Source: Verrucomicrobiia bacterium (lineage in GTDB: Bacteria > Verrucomicrobiota > Verrucomicrobiia > Palsa-1439). Taken from it: a DNA stretch of 64,000 nucleotides. The notes under the pieces are model-generated. The model made no database searches and was not told the origin of the DNA. It saw nothing but the letters and a program-made list of their open reading frames with translations. Positions within the stretch are counted from its first letter, which is position 1. Every line of letters starts with the position of its first letter. The DNA lies in contig DATLVI010000024.1 of NCBI GenBank assembly GCA_035577545.1, positions 1 to 64,000 of the forward strand. Reading direction: 5' to 3'. Both the position numbers and the translations under genes were made by a program. Positions 17,772-26,181 of this stretch are shown here, one piece after another.

Positions 17772-18629
17772 CTATTGGCGACGCCGAAGGCTCAACATTC
17801 CCAAGACTCCCAGCCCGACCAGGGCCAGCGTCGATGGTTCGGGAACTGCGCTGAATGAGAGATTATCGATGGCGATGCCTTGCGAACTGCCGGCGGCCGT
17901 GGCGGTTTGCCAAGTCAACCAAAGTGCCTGATTGTCGCCCCAATTGGAAATGGACGCAGCGGTCAAATTAATATTCGTCTGATTGACGCCCAACGTCCCG
18001 TCCACAGGACCCGCCGAACCGCCCGTGAACGAGATTGATCCAAGGGATGTGGATCCGCTCGTCGGGAGGCTGGCGCTCGTGTTCGCGACCACGTAGCCGA
18101 AGTTGACGGTCTTCGCGGTGGCCTGACGCCACAGTTCGCCGACGAAACTCAGGTTGATGGCGCTGATGCTGCTGCCGGTGTCGTTGACGAGTTTGAGCGC
18201 AAAGGTCGTAATGCCGCTGCCGTTCGCGCTCTCCAATCCCAAAGCGCGATTGCCACTGGCCAGTCCGCCAAAGCTGATGATCCCGCCTTGTGTCTGGTCA
18301 CCAAGCTGGGCTCCGACCCGCGTCGTTATCGCCCCGCTGCCGTACCAACCGGACATGGTGCTGGAAAGACCGAGGCCGCCCGTGCTGGAATTCGTCGGGC
18401 CTGTGCTATCAATCGCGGCGGCGAAATCGAGACTGCCATTGTTGAAAAAATAGGTTTGTCCGCTGACCGTGACCGGGTTGGCCTCCGATACAGATACATT
18501 GTTGGAAAACGGCAGGCTGTCGAAGGTCTGGTTGTAAATTCCGCCCGTGTAATCAACGAAACTCTGCGCGGCCCCGGTCTGCGCCAACGCCAGTGCGCCC
18601 ACCAGTCCAAATAATGAGTATCTCCTCAC
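17772..18629 (-). CDS. PEP-CTERM sorting-domain protein
   Basis: 285 residues from a GTG at 18627-18629 with a strong GGAGG 6-7 nt upstream; a longer frame reaches 18719 but has no signal peptide there. Signal peptide RRYSLFGLVGALALAQTGAAQ. A beta-rich Ser/Thr/Gly/Asn-rich body is followed by the sorting tail VPEPSTLALVGLGVLGML with a final RRR cluster. PEP-CTERM tails are recognised by exosortase and tied to exopolysaccharide producers; no exosortase gene lies in this window. The body (WLTWQTATAAGSSQGIAIDNLSF) resembles surface proteins common in this phylum. Function beyond surface location is unknown. Confidence 0.9.
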   Translation of the reverse strand: MRRYSLFGLVGALALAQTGAAQSFVDYTGGIYNQTFDSLPFSNNVSVSEANPVTVSGQTYFFNNGSLDFAAAIDSTGPTNSSTGGLGLSSTMSGWYGSGAITTRVGAQLGDQTQGGIISFGGLASGNRALGLESANGSGITTFALKLVNDTGSSISAINLSFVGELWRQATAKTVNFGYVVANTSASLPTSGSTSLGSISFTGGSAGPVDGTLGVNQTNINLTAASISNWGDNQALWLTWQTATAAGSSQGIAIDNLSFSAVPEPSTLALVGLGVLGMLSLRRRQ

Positions 18630-18759
18630 GCTCGATCCTCCAGTTTTCTCGCTTGGGTTTACGGTTAAACTCGCCGCCGATATGTTTACCGTGCCCGGGA
18701 GACAAACCAAGGACGCCATGGTTACGATTGAGCAACTCCATCACGGTTGCGACCGAGCT

Positions 18760-19563
18760 TTACGACGCGTCGGGATCCCACGGACTCCAAATGACCGGCG
18801 ACGTATTGATGTTCTGGCCGACCGAGTCCATGAGCAAGGTTGCATCGTACGAGCGCACACTGCCGTCGAAGAACACAACGTTGAATCGTCCCGAATGCCG
18901 GTTCGACAGGCGCTTCGTGTACGAGTGCGGGCTACCCACTTTGGCATCGCTCTCCGCCGGGAAGACCCTGGGTTCCGCCGTGCTGGCGCGAGTGTCGATC
19001 AGCATCGCCACAGTCGTGGAATTCACGGGGCGATTATTGACGTTGGCCCCTTGGCGCGGACTCTCCAGATCGCGGAGATGGACGGTGGGATGACCGCTAT
19101 CGATGATTTTTGAATTGTAAGCGTAACTGAATCGGGGACCAGCCGCGAAGGCTTCCCTACCGGACCACTTTACGCTCGGGCACTGTAGGATGGTGCCGCC
19201 CTGGTAGAGCGATCCCGGGGTGGGCCGGTAGGATGCCACGGTTGGCTTTTGTACATACGGCATGAGCACGTTGTACCAGGTGGATGTGGATGCCGCGCCT
19301 GTGACCTGCCCCCACGTTGGGGTGTCCGACCCGCCTGACTCTGTGTCCAGAGGGATAAGTTCGTTGTTGTCATCCATGTACATCGTGCAAGCCAGCCCCC
19401 ATTGACGCAATGAACTGACACAACTGGCTGCCTGGCCCTGCGCGCGGGCCTTGCTTAAGGTGGGCAATAGCATGCCCGCCAGAATGCCAATGATGGCAAT
19501 GACCACCAGTAGTTCGATCAGCGTGAAGCCGTCCGTCAAAATATCTTTCCGTGTCGATTGCAT
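18760..19563 (-). CDS. DUF1559-type pseudopilin with H-X9-DG motif
   Basis: 267 residues from the ATG at 19561-19563, which has GAAAGG about 8 nt upstream. Another in-frame ATG at 19578 overlaps the preceding stop codon (ATGA), so translation coupling is possible. Prepilin signal: [20 protein letters not shown], with methylation site Phe and Glu at +5. The mature domain has the YMDDNNELIPL element and the C-terminal H-X9-DG motif (RHSGRFNVVFFDGSV) that marks this family. It follows a phytase-like gene, suggesting the pilin-like protein may help export or anchor neighbours, which is inference. Confidence 0.88.
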   Translation of the reverse strand: MQSTRKDILTDGFTLIELLVVIAIIGILAGMLLPTLSKARAQGQAASCVSSLRQWGLACTMYMDDNNELIPLDTESGGSDTPTWGQVTGAASTSTWYNVLMPYVQKPTVASYRPTPGSLYQGGTILQCPSVKWSGREAFAAGPRFSYAYNSKIIDSGHPTVHLRDLESPRQGANVNNRPVNSTTVAMLIDTRASTAEPRVFPAESDAKVGSPHSYTKRLSNRHSGRFNVVFFDGSVRSYDATLLMDSVGQNINTSPVIWSPWDPDAS

Positions 19564-19574
19564 GTAGGTGCCTT

Positions 19575-20993
19575 TCATCGGGAAGCGGTGGAGTTTGGCC
19601 GGCGTTGTGCTTCGTAGTCGGGCAATTCGACCCGGTATGCAAACACCAGCGTTGGCACTTCTTCTTCCACTGAAGCAACCACCGGAATGCGAATGCCGTC
19701 CTCATGCGTGGTGGTCTTGAAAAAACCGTGGCGGGTTTTGAAATCGTTGTCCACGCCGACCAACAACAGGTATTGATGCGGCGGAAGCGAAGGGTGTTCA
19801 ACGATGGAGAGACCTTCCCACTTTTCTGGAAAAAGTCGCAAATCGGTGTACCCCGCCTTCGCCAACTCCTCGCGATTGAGAATGTCCACGAACAACGTTT
19901 TCGAGATGGGCGTGATGTCGGGTGGGAGTCGTGTTCCGGTAAGAGGAATCCCCTTTGGGTCACCGGCTTCTCGGCTGTAAGGTCGTCCGGGAATTAACTG
20001 GAGGTTGGTCGCTCGTTTCAATGAGGCGCAATAGATGCGGCAGATTTGCTTTTCCTTGCCGGTGCCCAGGCCGCGGTCATCCCGCTCCAAGACGAGCAAG
20101 GTATCCGGATTGATGACAAGGATTTCGCTCTGAGAGGCGGCGCGCTTTGCGCCTTCCAGAAGATCGAGTTGATAAATGTATTCGCCGGTAAGTTTCGGTT
20201 CGGCAGGCGCACGAATGTCCCAGGTCAGTAGCCGTGTATTGCGGCTGGCTTTGTCCCGTTTCCCATCGCGCAGGCCGTCTTGTACGCACGGGCTTTGCAG
20301 CAGGGCAAACAGTGTCGTACCATCAGGCGAAAGACCGACTCCTTCAAACCCGTGGTTCTTCTCCCGCCCCGAATCCGGCTGTCGAGTCGCCGTATAGTTG
20401 ATCTTCCGTTCGGCAGCCGCACCGGACTTGGGGAGAATATGCGCGGGCGGCACGATGGCGCGCAGCATTTTGAAATCGGGACCGAACTGGTAAACAAAGG
20501 GGCCATACTCCTCGCTGATGTAAAATGTGCCATCGGGTGCGTGTACGATTCCCTCGGCGTCGAGAGAGCGTGGGCCGTTGGCCACGCGGGGGAAATTTGT
20601 CCAGGCGATGTCGTTTGCGTCCGCGCCTGAGAAAAACTCGCCGGCATCATCCCGCAACAGTACCGTGGCTGTGTTCGTGAGTGCGATGTTGTGCAGGTTG
20701 GTCTTCGATAGATCGATGGTTAACTGGAACAACTGCACGCGGGGTCGATAATCCACCTCGCCGTTCGAAGGACCCCGGTCCGCGAGGCCGTAGAGGGTTT
20801 GCGAGGCCGGATCCCAACACATTCCCGAGAAGAACCCGCCCATCGTCTCCCCATTCTTGTCAACGGCGTCGGGCAGGACTTCCGTGGTTCCGACAAGACC
20901 AAGGTTTTTCGCGGCCGCCGCCCGCGTACTAGCCGGGATCACGGCGCACCACACGCCAAGAAAGATTGGAAGAAGGCCACCCCATTTCTTCAT
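19575..20993 (-). CDS. Phytase-like esterase (secreted)
   Basis: 472 residues from the ATG at 20991-20993 (the frame extends nine codons more). Signal peptide KKWGGLLPIFLGVWCAVIPASTRA. The body matches the phytase-like / esterase-like beta-propeller family: GGFFSGMCWDPASQTLYGLADRGP, DAEGIVHAPDGTFYISEEYGPFVYQF, FEGVGLSPDGTTLFALLQSP, WEGLSIVEHPSL. Such proteins are calcium-binding propellers assumed to cleave phosphate or carboxyl esters outside the cytoplasm; substrate unproven. The gene ends within the start region of the downstream pseudopilin, giving a two-gene unit. Confidence 0.82.
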   Translation of the reverse strand: MKKWGGLLPIFLGVWCAVIPASTRAAAAKNLGLVGTTEVLPDAVDKNGETMGGFFSGMCWDPASQTLYGLADRGPSNGEVDYRPRVQLFQLTIDLSKTNLHNIALTNTATVLLRDDAGEFFSGADANDIAWTNFPRVANGPRSLDAEGIVHAPDGTFYISEEYGPFVYQFGPDFKMLRAIVPPAHILPKSGAAAERKINYTATRQPDSGREKNHGFEGVGLSPDGTTLFALLQSPCVQDGLRDGKRDKASRNTRLLTWDIRAPAEPKLTGEYIYQLDLLEGAKRAASQSEILVINPDTLLVLERDDRGLGTGKEKQICRIYCASLKRATNLQLIPGRPYSREAGDPKGIPLTGTRLPPDITPISKTLFVDILNREELAKAGYTDLRLFPEKWEGLSIVEHPSLPPHQYLLLVGVDNDFKTRHGFFKTTTHEDGIRIPVVASVEEEVPTLVFAYRVELPDYEAQRRPNSTASR

Positions 20994-21071
20994 GCACGCA
21001 GAATGGGCGGCGATTGTCACAAACAGACGACGGGATTGTGACGTGGAGGCAGAGAATCGGCAACAAACCTG

Positions 21072-22127
21072 TCAGAGCAATTCCATCTGCGCGCCCAAAG
21101 GGCGACGAAACGCGGCGGTCGAAAGCTGCGGCCCATGTTCGAGAATACCGGCCCGGCGGCAGGCGACCGCAAACATTTTCGCCATTTGTTCGGCGACAAT
21201 TCCTTTCCCCCGCATGCGCGAGCCGAAATCGGGATCGTTCAATTTCCCATCGCGGATCGCGCGAATTTGCGCGAGCACTTTCTCTTTGCGTTCGGGCATA
21301 TGGCGCTCCAGCCATTGCTGGAACAAGTCAGCTACGCCGTACGGCAGGCGGATCGGCACCATGCCGGCAAATCGCGCGCCTGCTTCACCTGCCGCCTTGA
21401 GGATGGCGGGCATCTCGTGGTCGGTAAGCCCGGGAATCACTGGTGCCACCATCACTCCCACGGGGATGCCGGCTTTTGTTAACTCCCGGATCGCGCGTAA
21501 ACGCGCGGCGGGCTGGGCGGTGCGCGGTTCCATGATGCGGGCCAGGTTGGCATCCAGTGTGGTGACGGAGAGAAACACGGCGGCGGCGTTGTCGCGTGCC
21601 AGATCGGCCAGTAAGTCGATGTCGCGCGTGACCAGGAGATTTTTGGTGACGATCGCAACGGGGTTGCGAAATTCAGCGAGCACCTGCAAACACATGCGGG
21701 TGACCTGCAGCCGTCGTTCGATGGGTTGATAGCAATCCGTGACGCCGCTCATGGACAACACTTGCGGTTTCCACTTCGGCGCCGACAGTTCACTGCGTAA
21801 TAACTCCGGCGCGTTCTCCTTAACGACGATCTTTGTCTCGAAGTCGAGCCCAGCCGAAAAACCGAGATACTCATGATAGGGCCGGGCGTAGCAGTAGACG
21901 CAGCCGTGTTCGCACCCACGGTAGGGATTGATGCTCGCATCGAAACCGAGGTCGGGGCTGGTGTTGTGCGTGATGATGGAGACGCTGACATCCCGATAAA
22001 ACTGCGTCTTCGGCGCGGGATCGTCCGGTTGGTCCCACTCTTCGTCGCGCTCGTACGCGGTGTGCTCGAAGCGATTGGCGGGATTCTCCGCCGCCCCGCG
22101 CCCATGAATGGATTTACCCGCGGTCAT
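21072..22127 (-). CDS. PA0069 family radical SAM protein (SplB-like)
   Basis: 351 residues from the ATG at 22125-22127; a frame reaching 22220 would overlap the upstream gene. The radical SAM cluster motif is CEHGCVYCYARP (Cys-x3-Cys-x2-Cys), preceded by DASINPYRG, the pattern shared with spore photoproduct lyase and the PA0069 family. Further motifs are VLSMSGVTDCYQPIE and SVTTLDANLARIMEPRTAQPAARL. Members are thought to act on nucleic acids, but their reaction is unknown. It lies 37 nt downstream of a zinc-ribbon-like CPXCG gene on the same strand. Confidence 0.88.
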   Translation of the reverse strand: MTAGKSIHGRGAAENPANRFEHTAYERDEEWDQPDDPAPKTQFYRDVSVSIITHNTSPDLGFDASINPYRGCEHGCVYCYARPYHEYLGFSAGLDFETKIVVKENAPELLRSELSAPKWKPQVLSMSGVTDCYQPIERRLQVTRMCLQVLAEFRNPVAIVTKNLLVTRDIDLLADLARDNAAAVFLSVTTLDANLARIMEPRTAQPAARLRAIRELTKAGIPVGVMVAPVIPGLTDHEMPAILKAAGEAGARFAGMVPIRLPYGVADLFQQWLERHMPERKEKVLAQIRAIRDGKLNDPDFGSRMRGKGIVAEQMAKMFAVACRRAGILEHGPQLSTAAFRRPLGAQMELL

Positions 22128-22164
22128 CTCCACGACAGTACCACGTGGAATTCGTCTGTCAAAA

Positions 22165-22344
22165 TCAGGCGGCGTGAACTTGGACGGAATCCACTTCTCC
22201 GGAGCGTACGCGCACAGCAACGGTCATTGGCCGGCAGCAGATTTCGCAGTCGATGATAAACTCAGAACCACCTTCGTCCGGGTCGAACGAAACCTCGAAA
22301 TCCTCCCCGCAATGAGGACAGGTGATTGTCAGGAATTCGCTCAC
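22165..22344 (-). CDS. CPXCG motif-containing cysteine-rich protein
   Basis: 59 residues from a GTG at 22342-22344. Four cysteines sit in two pairs: ITCPHCGE and DCEICCRPM, a rubredoxin-knuckle pattern probably binding zinc. Family members are about 60 residues, which fits this start; the open frame reaches back to an ATG at 22401 (78 residues). On the minus strand a TTCACA, 17-nt spacer, TACAGT promoter-like pair ends just before the GTG, so transcription may start at or near the start codon itself. Function unknown. Confidence 0.78.
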   Translation of the reverse strand: MSEFLTITCPHCGEDFEVSFDPDEGGSEFIIDCEICCRPMTVAVRVRSGEVDSVQVHAA

Positions 22345-22435
22345 GAACCAACTGTAGTCTATGTAACCAGTATTGTGAACCTGCGGCCCTCGGTTCGGCA
22401 TCTCAGGGTCGTGGTGATACGATGAGAGGCTGACA

Positions 22436-23083
22436 ATGTTGATTGCTGAACTCTGGCGTTACCCGGTCAAGTCCATGGCCGGCGAACCGCTCCAGGTCGC
22501 GGACGTTCGCGAGACCGGCATCGTTGGTGACCGGGTCGTGCAGGTCATCAATGCAGCCGGGGGTACAGTAACTTCGCGTACGGAGCCAAAGCTACTCGGT
22601 TATCATGCAACGTTGGGTGCTGACGGCGAGCCGCTCGTGGACGGGAAGCCGTGGCGGGATGTAGATGTGCGTGACGCGGCAGGGTCGGACGCGAGGCTCG
22701 TGCGGTACGAAGGAGTCGAACGATTCGACGTCCTGCCATTGTTGGTGGCAACCGACGGCGCGATCGCGGCGTTCGGTTATGATCGACGGCGATTGCGTCC
22801 CAACATCGTCATTAGCGGAGTGAATGGGCTCGACGAACGGCGATGGGAAGGGAAGACGTTACGCGCAAGTGAAGTAATCATCGGAATTCAGGATTTGCGC
22901 GAGCGCTGCATCATGACGACGTTTGATCCCGACACGCTGGTACAGGATGTGGACGTACTGCGGAAGATTCGGCGCGAATTCGGTGGGTCGCTGGCTCTGA
23001 ATTGCTTTGTTGTGAGGCCCGGCAGGCTCGCGGTGGGTGATAAGGTAGAATTCGGGCTTGGCATGCCCTTGGATAATGTGTAA
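22436..23083 (+). CDS. MOSC domain protein (YcbX-like)
   Basis: 215 residues with an N-terminal MOSC_N-like strand set (LWRYPVKSMAGEPLQVADV, then GIVGDR) and a MOSC domain with FRPNI-type motif (YDRRRLRPNIVISG) and the C-terminal ERCIMTTFDPDT with the Cys used to carry sulfur or molybdenum cofactor in the family. These proteins handle molybdenum-cofactor-dependent reduction of N-hydroxylated compounds or pyridoxal-type carriers. No molybdopterin biosynthesis genes are here. It is divergent from the CPXCG gene. Confidence 0.88.
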   Translation: MLIAELWRYPVKSMAGEPLQVADVRETGIVGDRVVQVINAAGGTVTSRTEPKLLGYHATLGADGEPLVDGKPWRDVDVRDAAGSDARLVRYEGVERFDVLPLLVATDGAIAAFGYDRRRLRPNIVISGVNGLDERRWEGKTLRASEVIIGIQDLRERCIMTTFDPDTLVQDVDVLRKIRREFGGSLALNCFVVRPGRLAVGDKVEFGLGMPLDNV

Positions 23084-23141
23084 CCATCTGTGTTGGTGAT
23101 GCTTGTGCCAAGCCGCGAGCCCGCGTGCACTCCTTGTGGTA

Positions 23142-23150
23142 TGTTATACT
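23142..23150 (+). promoter_or_regulatory. Extended -10 promoter element of the aminotransferase operon
   Basis: TG followed by one base and TATACT (23142-23150), 26 nt before the ATG at 23176, with no good -35 at 17 nt. An extended -10 element can work without a -35 match. It would drive the run of genes from 23176 to 32632. Confidence 0.45.
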
Positions 23151-23175
23151 AAGCCCGCAGGGTAGGAAGACCGTT

Positions 23176-24696
23176 ATGGACGAGAAAATTCCAGAGGCGA
23201 CGCAGTCGCGGGAGGCGGCAGTGGTTGCGTCTCCTCCGATCCAAGCGTCTCGCGAGACGCCGAAGGCTCCCAAACTTGAGGAGATCCGGCGCAAGTCCGC
23301 AGACTATCTGGAAACCGTTAGCAGCGGGAAAAAACTCGATCCTGAAGACAAAAACCGCATCATTACCCATACGCTGGAGAATTTCGACGACTACTTTAAT
23401 CGTGGGTTTCTCCATTATCGCAAGTCTGTCGCGGAAGCCGAGGACTTTGCTGCCATCGAATGGACGGGGCAGGGATCCATCATCGAGGACATCATGGGCC
23501 GCAAGTTCATCGATTGCCTCGGTGGCTTCGGCGTTTACAACATGGGGATTCGCCACCCGAAAATTATCGCGGCGGTCAAAGCGCAACTTGAACGAATGCC
23601 GCTTTCTTCCCAGGAATTGCTCGACCCTTTGCGTGGTTTTCTAGCTGAGTTGTTGGGCGAACTTGCGCCGGGCGACCTGCAGGAATGTTTTTTTATCAGC
23701 AACGGGACCGATGCAGTTGAGGGCGCGCTGAAGCTGGCGCGGCTTTACACGAAAAAGGCGGGGTTCATCTCCACCACGGGCGGTTTCCACGGCAAATCGA
23801 TGGGCTCGCTGTCTGTGATGGGCCGCGCCGTGTACCGCAAACCGTTCCAACCGCTGTTGTCTGACGTCTATTTCGTGGACTACGGCGACATTAAAGATCT
23901 CGAACGTGAACTCAAGAAGCTTACGGATCTAGGTGAAGACATCGCCGCGATCATCCTGGAACCCGTCCAGGGCGAGGCGGGTGCGGTGGTACCGCCGGAC
24001 GATTATCTGCCGCGCGTGCGGCAACTCTGCGATGAGTTCGGTGTCCTGCTGATCCTTGACGAGGTGCAGACCGGCATGGGGCGGACGGGTCGGGTGTTCG
24101 CCTGTGAGCACTGGAACGTGGTGCCGGACATCCTCTGCCTCGGGAAAGCGCTCGGGGGCGGCGTGATGCCGCTCAGCGCGTTTATGAGCACGCCGAAAAT
24201 CTGGAAGGTGCTTGAGGATAATCCATTTCTGCACAGCTCCACCTTCGGCGGCAATCCGCTTGCCTGCGCCGCGGGCATCGCCGCGATCAATGTCTTGCTT
24301 GAAGAGGACCTCGCGCAGCAGGCCGCCGAAAAGGGCAAGTACCTTATCAAACGCCTGGGTTCGCTCCAGGCGTTATACCCCGACATTCTCAAACGGGTGC
24401 AGGGCAAAGGACTGCTCATTGGGATGGAGTTCACGGATCGCTTTATTGGCTACCGCGTGGCTGCGGCCCTGTTCAAGCGCGGCGTGCTCGTGGCGGGGAC
24501 ACTGCTCAGCGCCCGCACCCTTCGTATTGAGCCCGCGCTCAACATCAGCTACGCGCTTCTCGACGAGATGCTCGACAAGTTGGCTGACGCGTTGAAGCAG
24601 ATTGAGAAGCAACTCGAGAAGGAAGTCCGGGAGAAGGCACCCAAGGACAAGGACGTCAAGGAATCGAAGGACGGCAAAGACGGCAAAGGAGATTAG
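23176..24696 (+). CDS. Class III aminotransferase, putrescine aminotransferase-like
   Basis: 506 residues from the ATG at 23176 (GGAAG upstream); the frame runs 17 codons further back. PLP enzyme of the acetylornithine/putrescine aminotransferase type: FISNGTDAVEGALKLAR (cofactor phosphate loop), GGFHGKSMGSLSVMG, EPVQGEAGAVVPPDDYL, LILDEVQTGMGRTG (Asp contacting the cofactor nitrogen) and the lysine in CLGKALGGGVMPLSA. The N-terminal region around LHYRKSVAEAEDFAAIEW resembles E. coli putrescine aminotransferase YgjG/PatA. The C-terminal 35 residues are a lysine-rich tail of charged repeats (KDKDVKESKDGKDGKG). An aldehyde dehydrogenase follows 3 nt later, as expected for putrescine to aminobutyrate conversion. 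Confidence 0.88.
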   Translation: MDEKIPEATQSREAAVVASPPIQASRETPKAPKLEEIRRKSADYLETVSSGKKLDPEDKNRIITHTLENFDDYFNRGFLHYRKSVAEAEDFAAIEWTGQGSIIEDIMGRKFIDCLGGFGVYNMGIRHPKIIAAVKAQLERMPLSSQELLDPLRGFLAELLGELAPGDLQECFFISNGTDAVEGALKLARLYTKKAGFISTTGGFHGKSMGSLSVMGRAVYRKPFQPLLSDVYFVDYGDIKDLERELKKLTDLGEDIAAIILEPVQGEAGAVVPPDDYLPRVRQLCDEFGVLLILDEVQTGMGRTGRVFACEHWNVVPDILCLGKALGGGVMPLSAFMSTPKIWKVLEDNPFLHSSTFGGNPLACAAGIAAINVLLEEDLAQQAAEKGKYLIKRLGSLQALYPDILKRVQGKGLLIGMEFTDRFIGYRVAAALFKRGVLVAGTLLSARTLRIEPALNISYALLDEMLDKLADALKQIEKQLEKEVREKAPKDKDVKESKDGKDGKGD

Positions 24697-24699
24697 GTG

Positions 24700-26178
24700 A
24701 TGAGACACCAGTGGGTCGGAGGCCAATGGCTCAAATCCAACCGCGATCGCATCTCCGTCGTCAATCCCGCCACTGAAGAAGTTATCGACCATATTCCGCG
24801 CGGCACCGCCGCGGATGCCGATCGGGCAGTTCAAGCCGCGCGTGAGGCCTTCAAAACATGGCGCTGGATGCCCGCTGTCGAAAAGGCTCAACGGCTTCAC
24901 GCCATCGCCCGCGATCTACGGACGCGGCACAAGGAACTTGCAACCGTCATGACAGAGGAGGGTGGCAAACCCTTCTGTGAAAACCGCGATGAGGTGGAGT
25001 GGGTGGCGGCGTGTTTTGATTACTACGCCGAGATTGGACGCAACTCGCGCGGCAGTTCACTCCCGCCGGTCGCCCATCATCAGGTCAACTTTACAATCAA
25101 GGAGCCGTACGGAGTGGTGGTTGGCATCATTCCGTGGAACTATCCGCTGCTGCTGATGGTGTGGAAGGTTGCGCCCGCGTTGATGGCCGGCAACACGGTT
25201 ATCATTAAGCCCAGCGAGGAAACGCCGCTCTCGACCCTGGATATTGCCGACATTTTTGGTGCGCATCTTCCGAAGGGCGTCGTCAATATCGTGACGGGTT
25301 TCGGCGAGGAAATCGGCGAGGCGCTGGTGAAGCATCCCGGCACGGACTTGATTGCGCTGACAGGCTCCGTGGAAACGGGCAAGCACGTTGGCCAACTTTG
25401 CGCGGCGCAGGTGAAGAAGTTCCACGGTGAACTCGGCGGCAACGATCCGTTTATTGTTTGCAGCGACGCCGACCTGGAGATTGCGAGCCGCGCCTGTTGT
25501 TGGGCCGCCTTCCTCAACACGGGCCAGGTTTGTACCAGCGCCAAGCGCATCTACGTATTCGATGATATTGCGGACAAATTCATTCAACGCGTTGTCAAAC
25601 ACACGAAATCGCTGCGGATGGGAAATGGACTCGATCCCAACACGGACATTGGCCCACTGATCAACCGAAAGCAATTGGCGGATGTCGATTCGCGCGTGAA
25701 AGACGCGGCGCGTGATGGCGCGAAGGTTCTTTGCGGCGGACGCCGCTCGCCGAAGTTCAAGAAAGGGTTTTTCTACGAGCCAACCGTCATGGTGAACGTA
25801 AAACAGAAGATGCGGCTGATTCATACCGAGACTTTCGGGCCGATTCTGCCGATCATGCGCGTCAAGGGAATCGACCATGCCATCGAGTTGGCCAATGACA
25901 GCGCGTACGGTCTCGGCGCGAACATTTACACGAACAACATGGAATGGGCGATGGCGGCGATGGAGCGGATCACCGCCGGCACGTTCTGGATCAACGACCC
26001 GCTGACTGATAACGATGCCGGCCCGTTCGGCGGGATGCGCCAGACTGGCCACTCGCGCGAACTGGGCGAAGAAGGCATTGACGAGTTCCGCGAAACAAAG
26101 CATGTACATCTCGATTACAAACAGGAACTCAAGCCGTACTGGTATCCCTACGCGAAGTACAACCGGCGGGCGGACTGA
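24700..26178 (+). CDS. NAD-dependent aldehyde dehydrogenase (first of three)
   Basis: 492 residues from the ATG at 24700, with AAGGAG 9 nt upstream. Aldehyde dehydrogenase fold: IIPWNYPLLLMVWKVAPALMAGN, the catalytic Glu in FHGELGGNDPF, and the nucleophilic cysteine in NTGQVCTSAKR. The substitution GGND for the common GGKS/GGKN is seen in some succinate-semialdehyde and aminobutyraldehyde relatives. Its position directly after the putrescine-type aminotransferase suggests oxidation of 4-aminobutanal to 4-aminobutyrate; this is contextual. It is followed 3 nt later by glpK. Confidence 0.9.
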   Translation: MRHQWVGGQWLKSNRDRISVVNPATEEVIDHIPRGTAADADRAVQAAREAFKTWRWMPAVEKAQRLHAIARDLRTRHKELATVMTEEGGKPFCENRDEVEWVAACFDYYAEIGRNSRGSSLPPVAHHQVNFTIKEPYGVVVGIIPWNYPLLLMVWKVAPALMAGNTVIIKPSEETPLSTLDIADIFGAHLPKGVVNIVTGFGEEIGEALVKHPGTDLIALTGSVETGKHVGQLCAAQVKKFHGELGGNDPFIVCSDADLEIASRACCWAAFLNTGQVCTSAKRIYVFDDIADKFIQRVVKHTKSLRMGNGLDPNTDIGPLINRKQLADVDSRVKDAARDGAKVLCGGRRSPKFKKGFFYEPTVMVNVKQKMRLIHTETFGPILPIMRVKGIDHAIELANDSAYGLGANIYTNNMEWAMAAMERITAGTFWINDPLTDNDAGPFGGMRQTGHSRELGEEGIDEFRETKHVHLDYKQELKPYWYPYAKYNRRAD

Positions 26179-26181
26179 CGC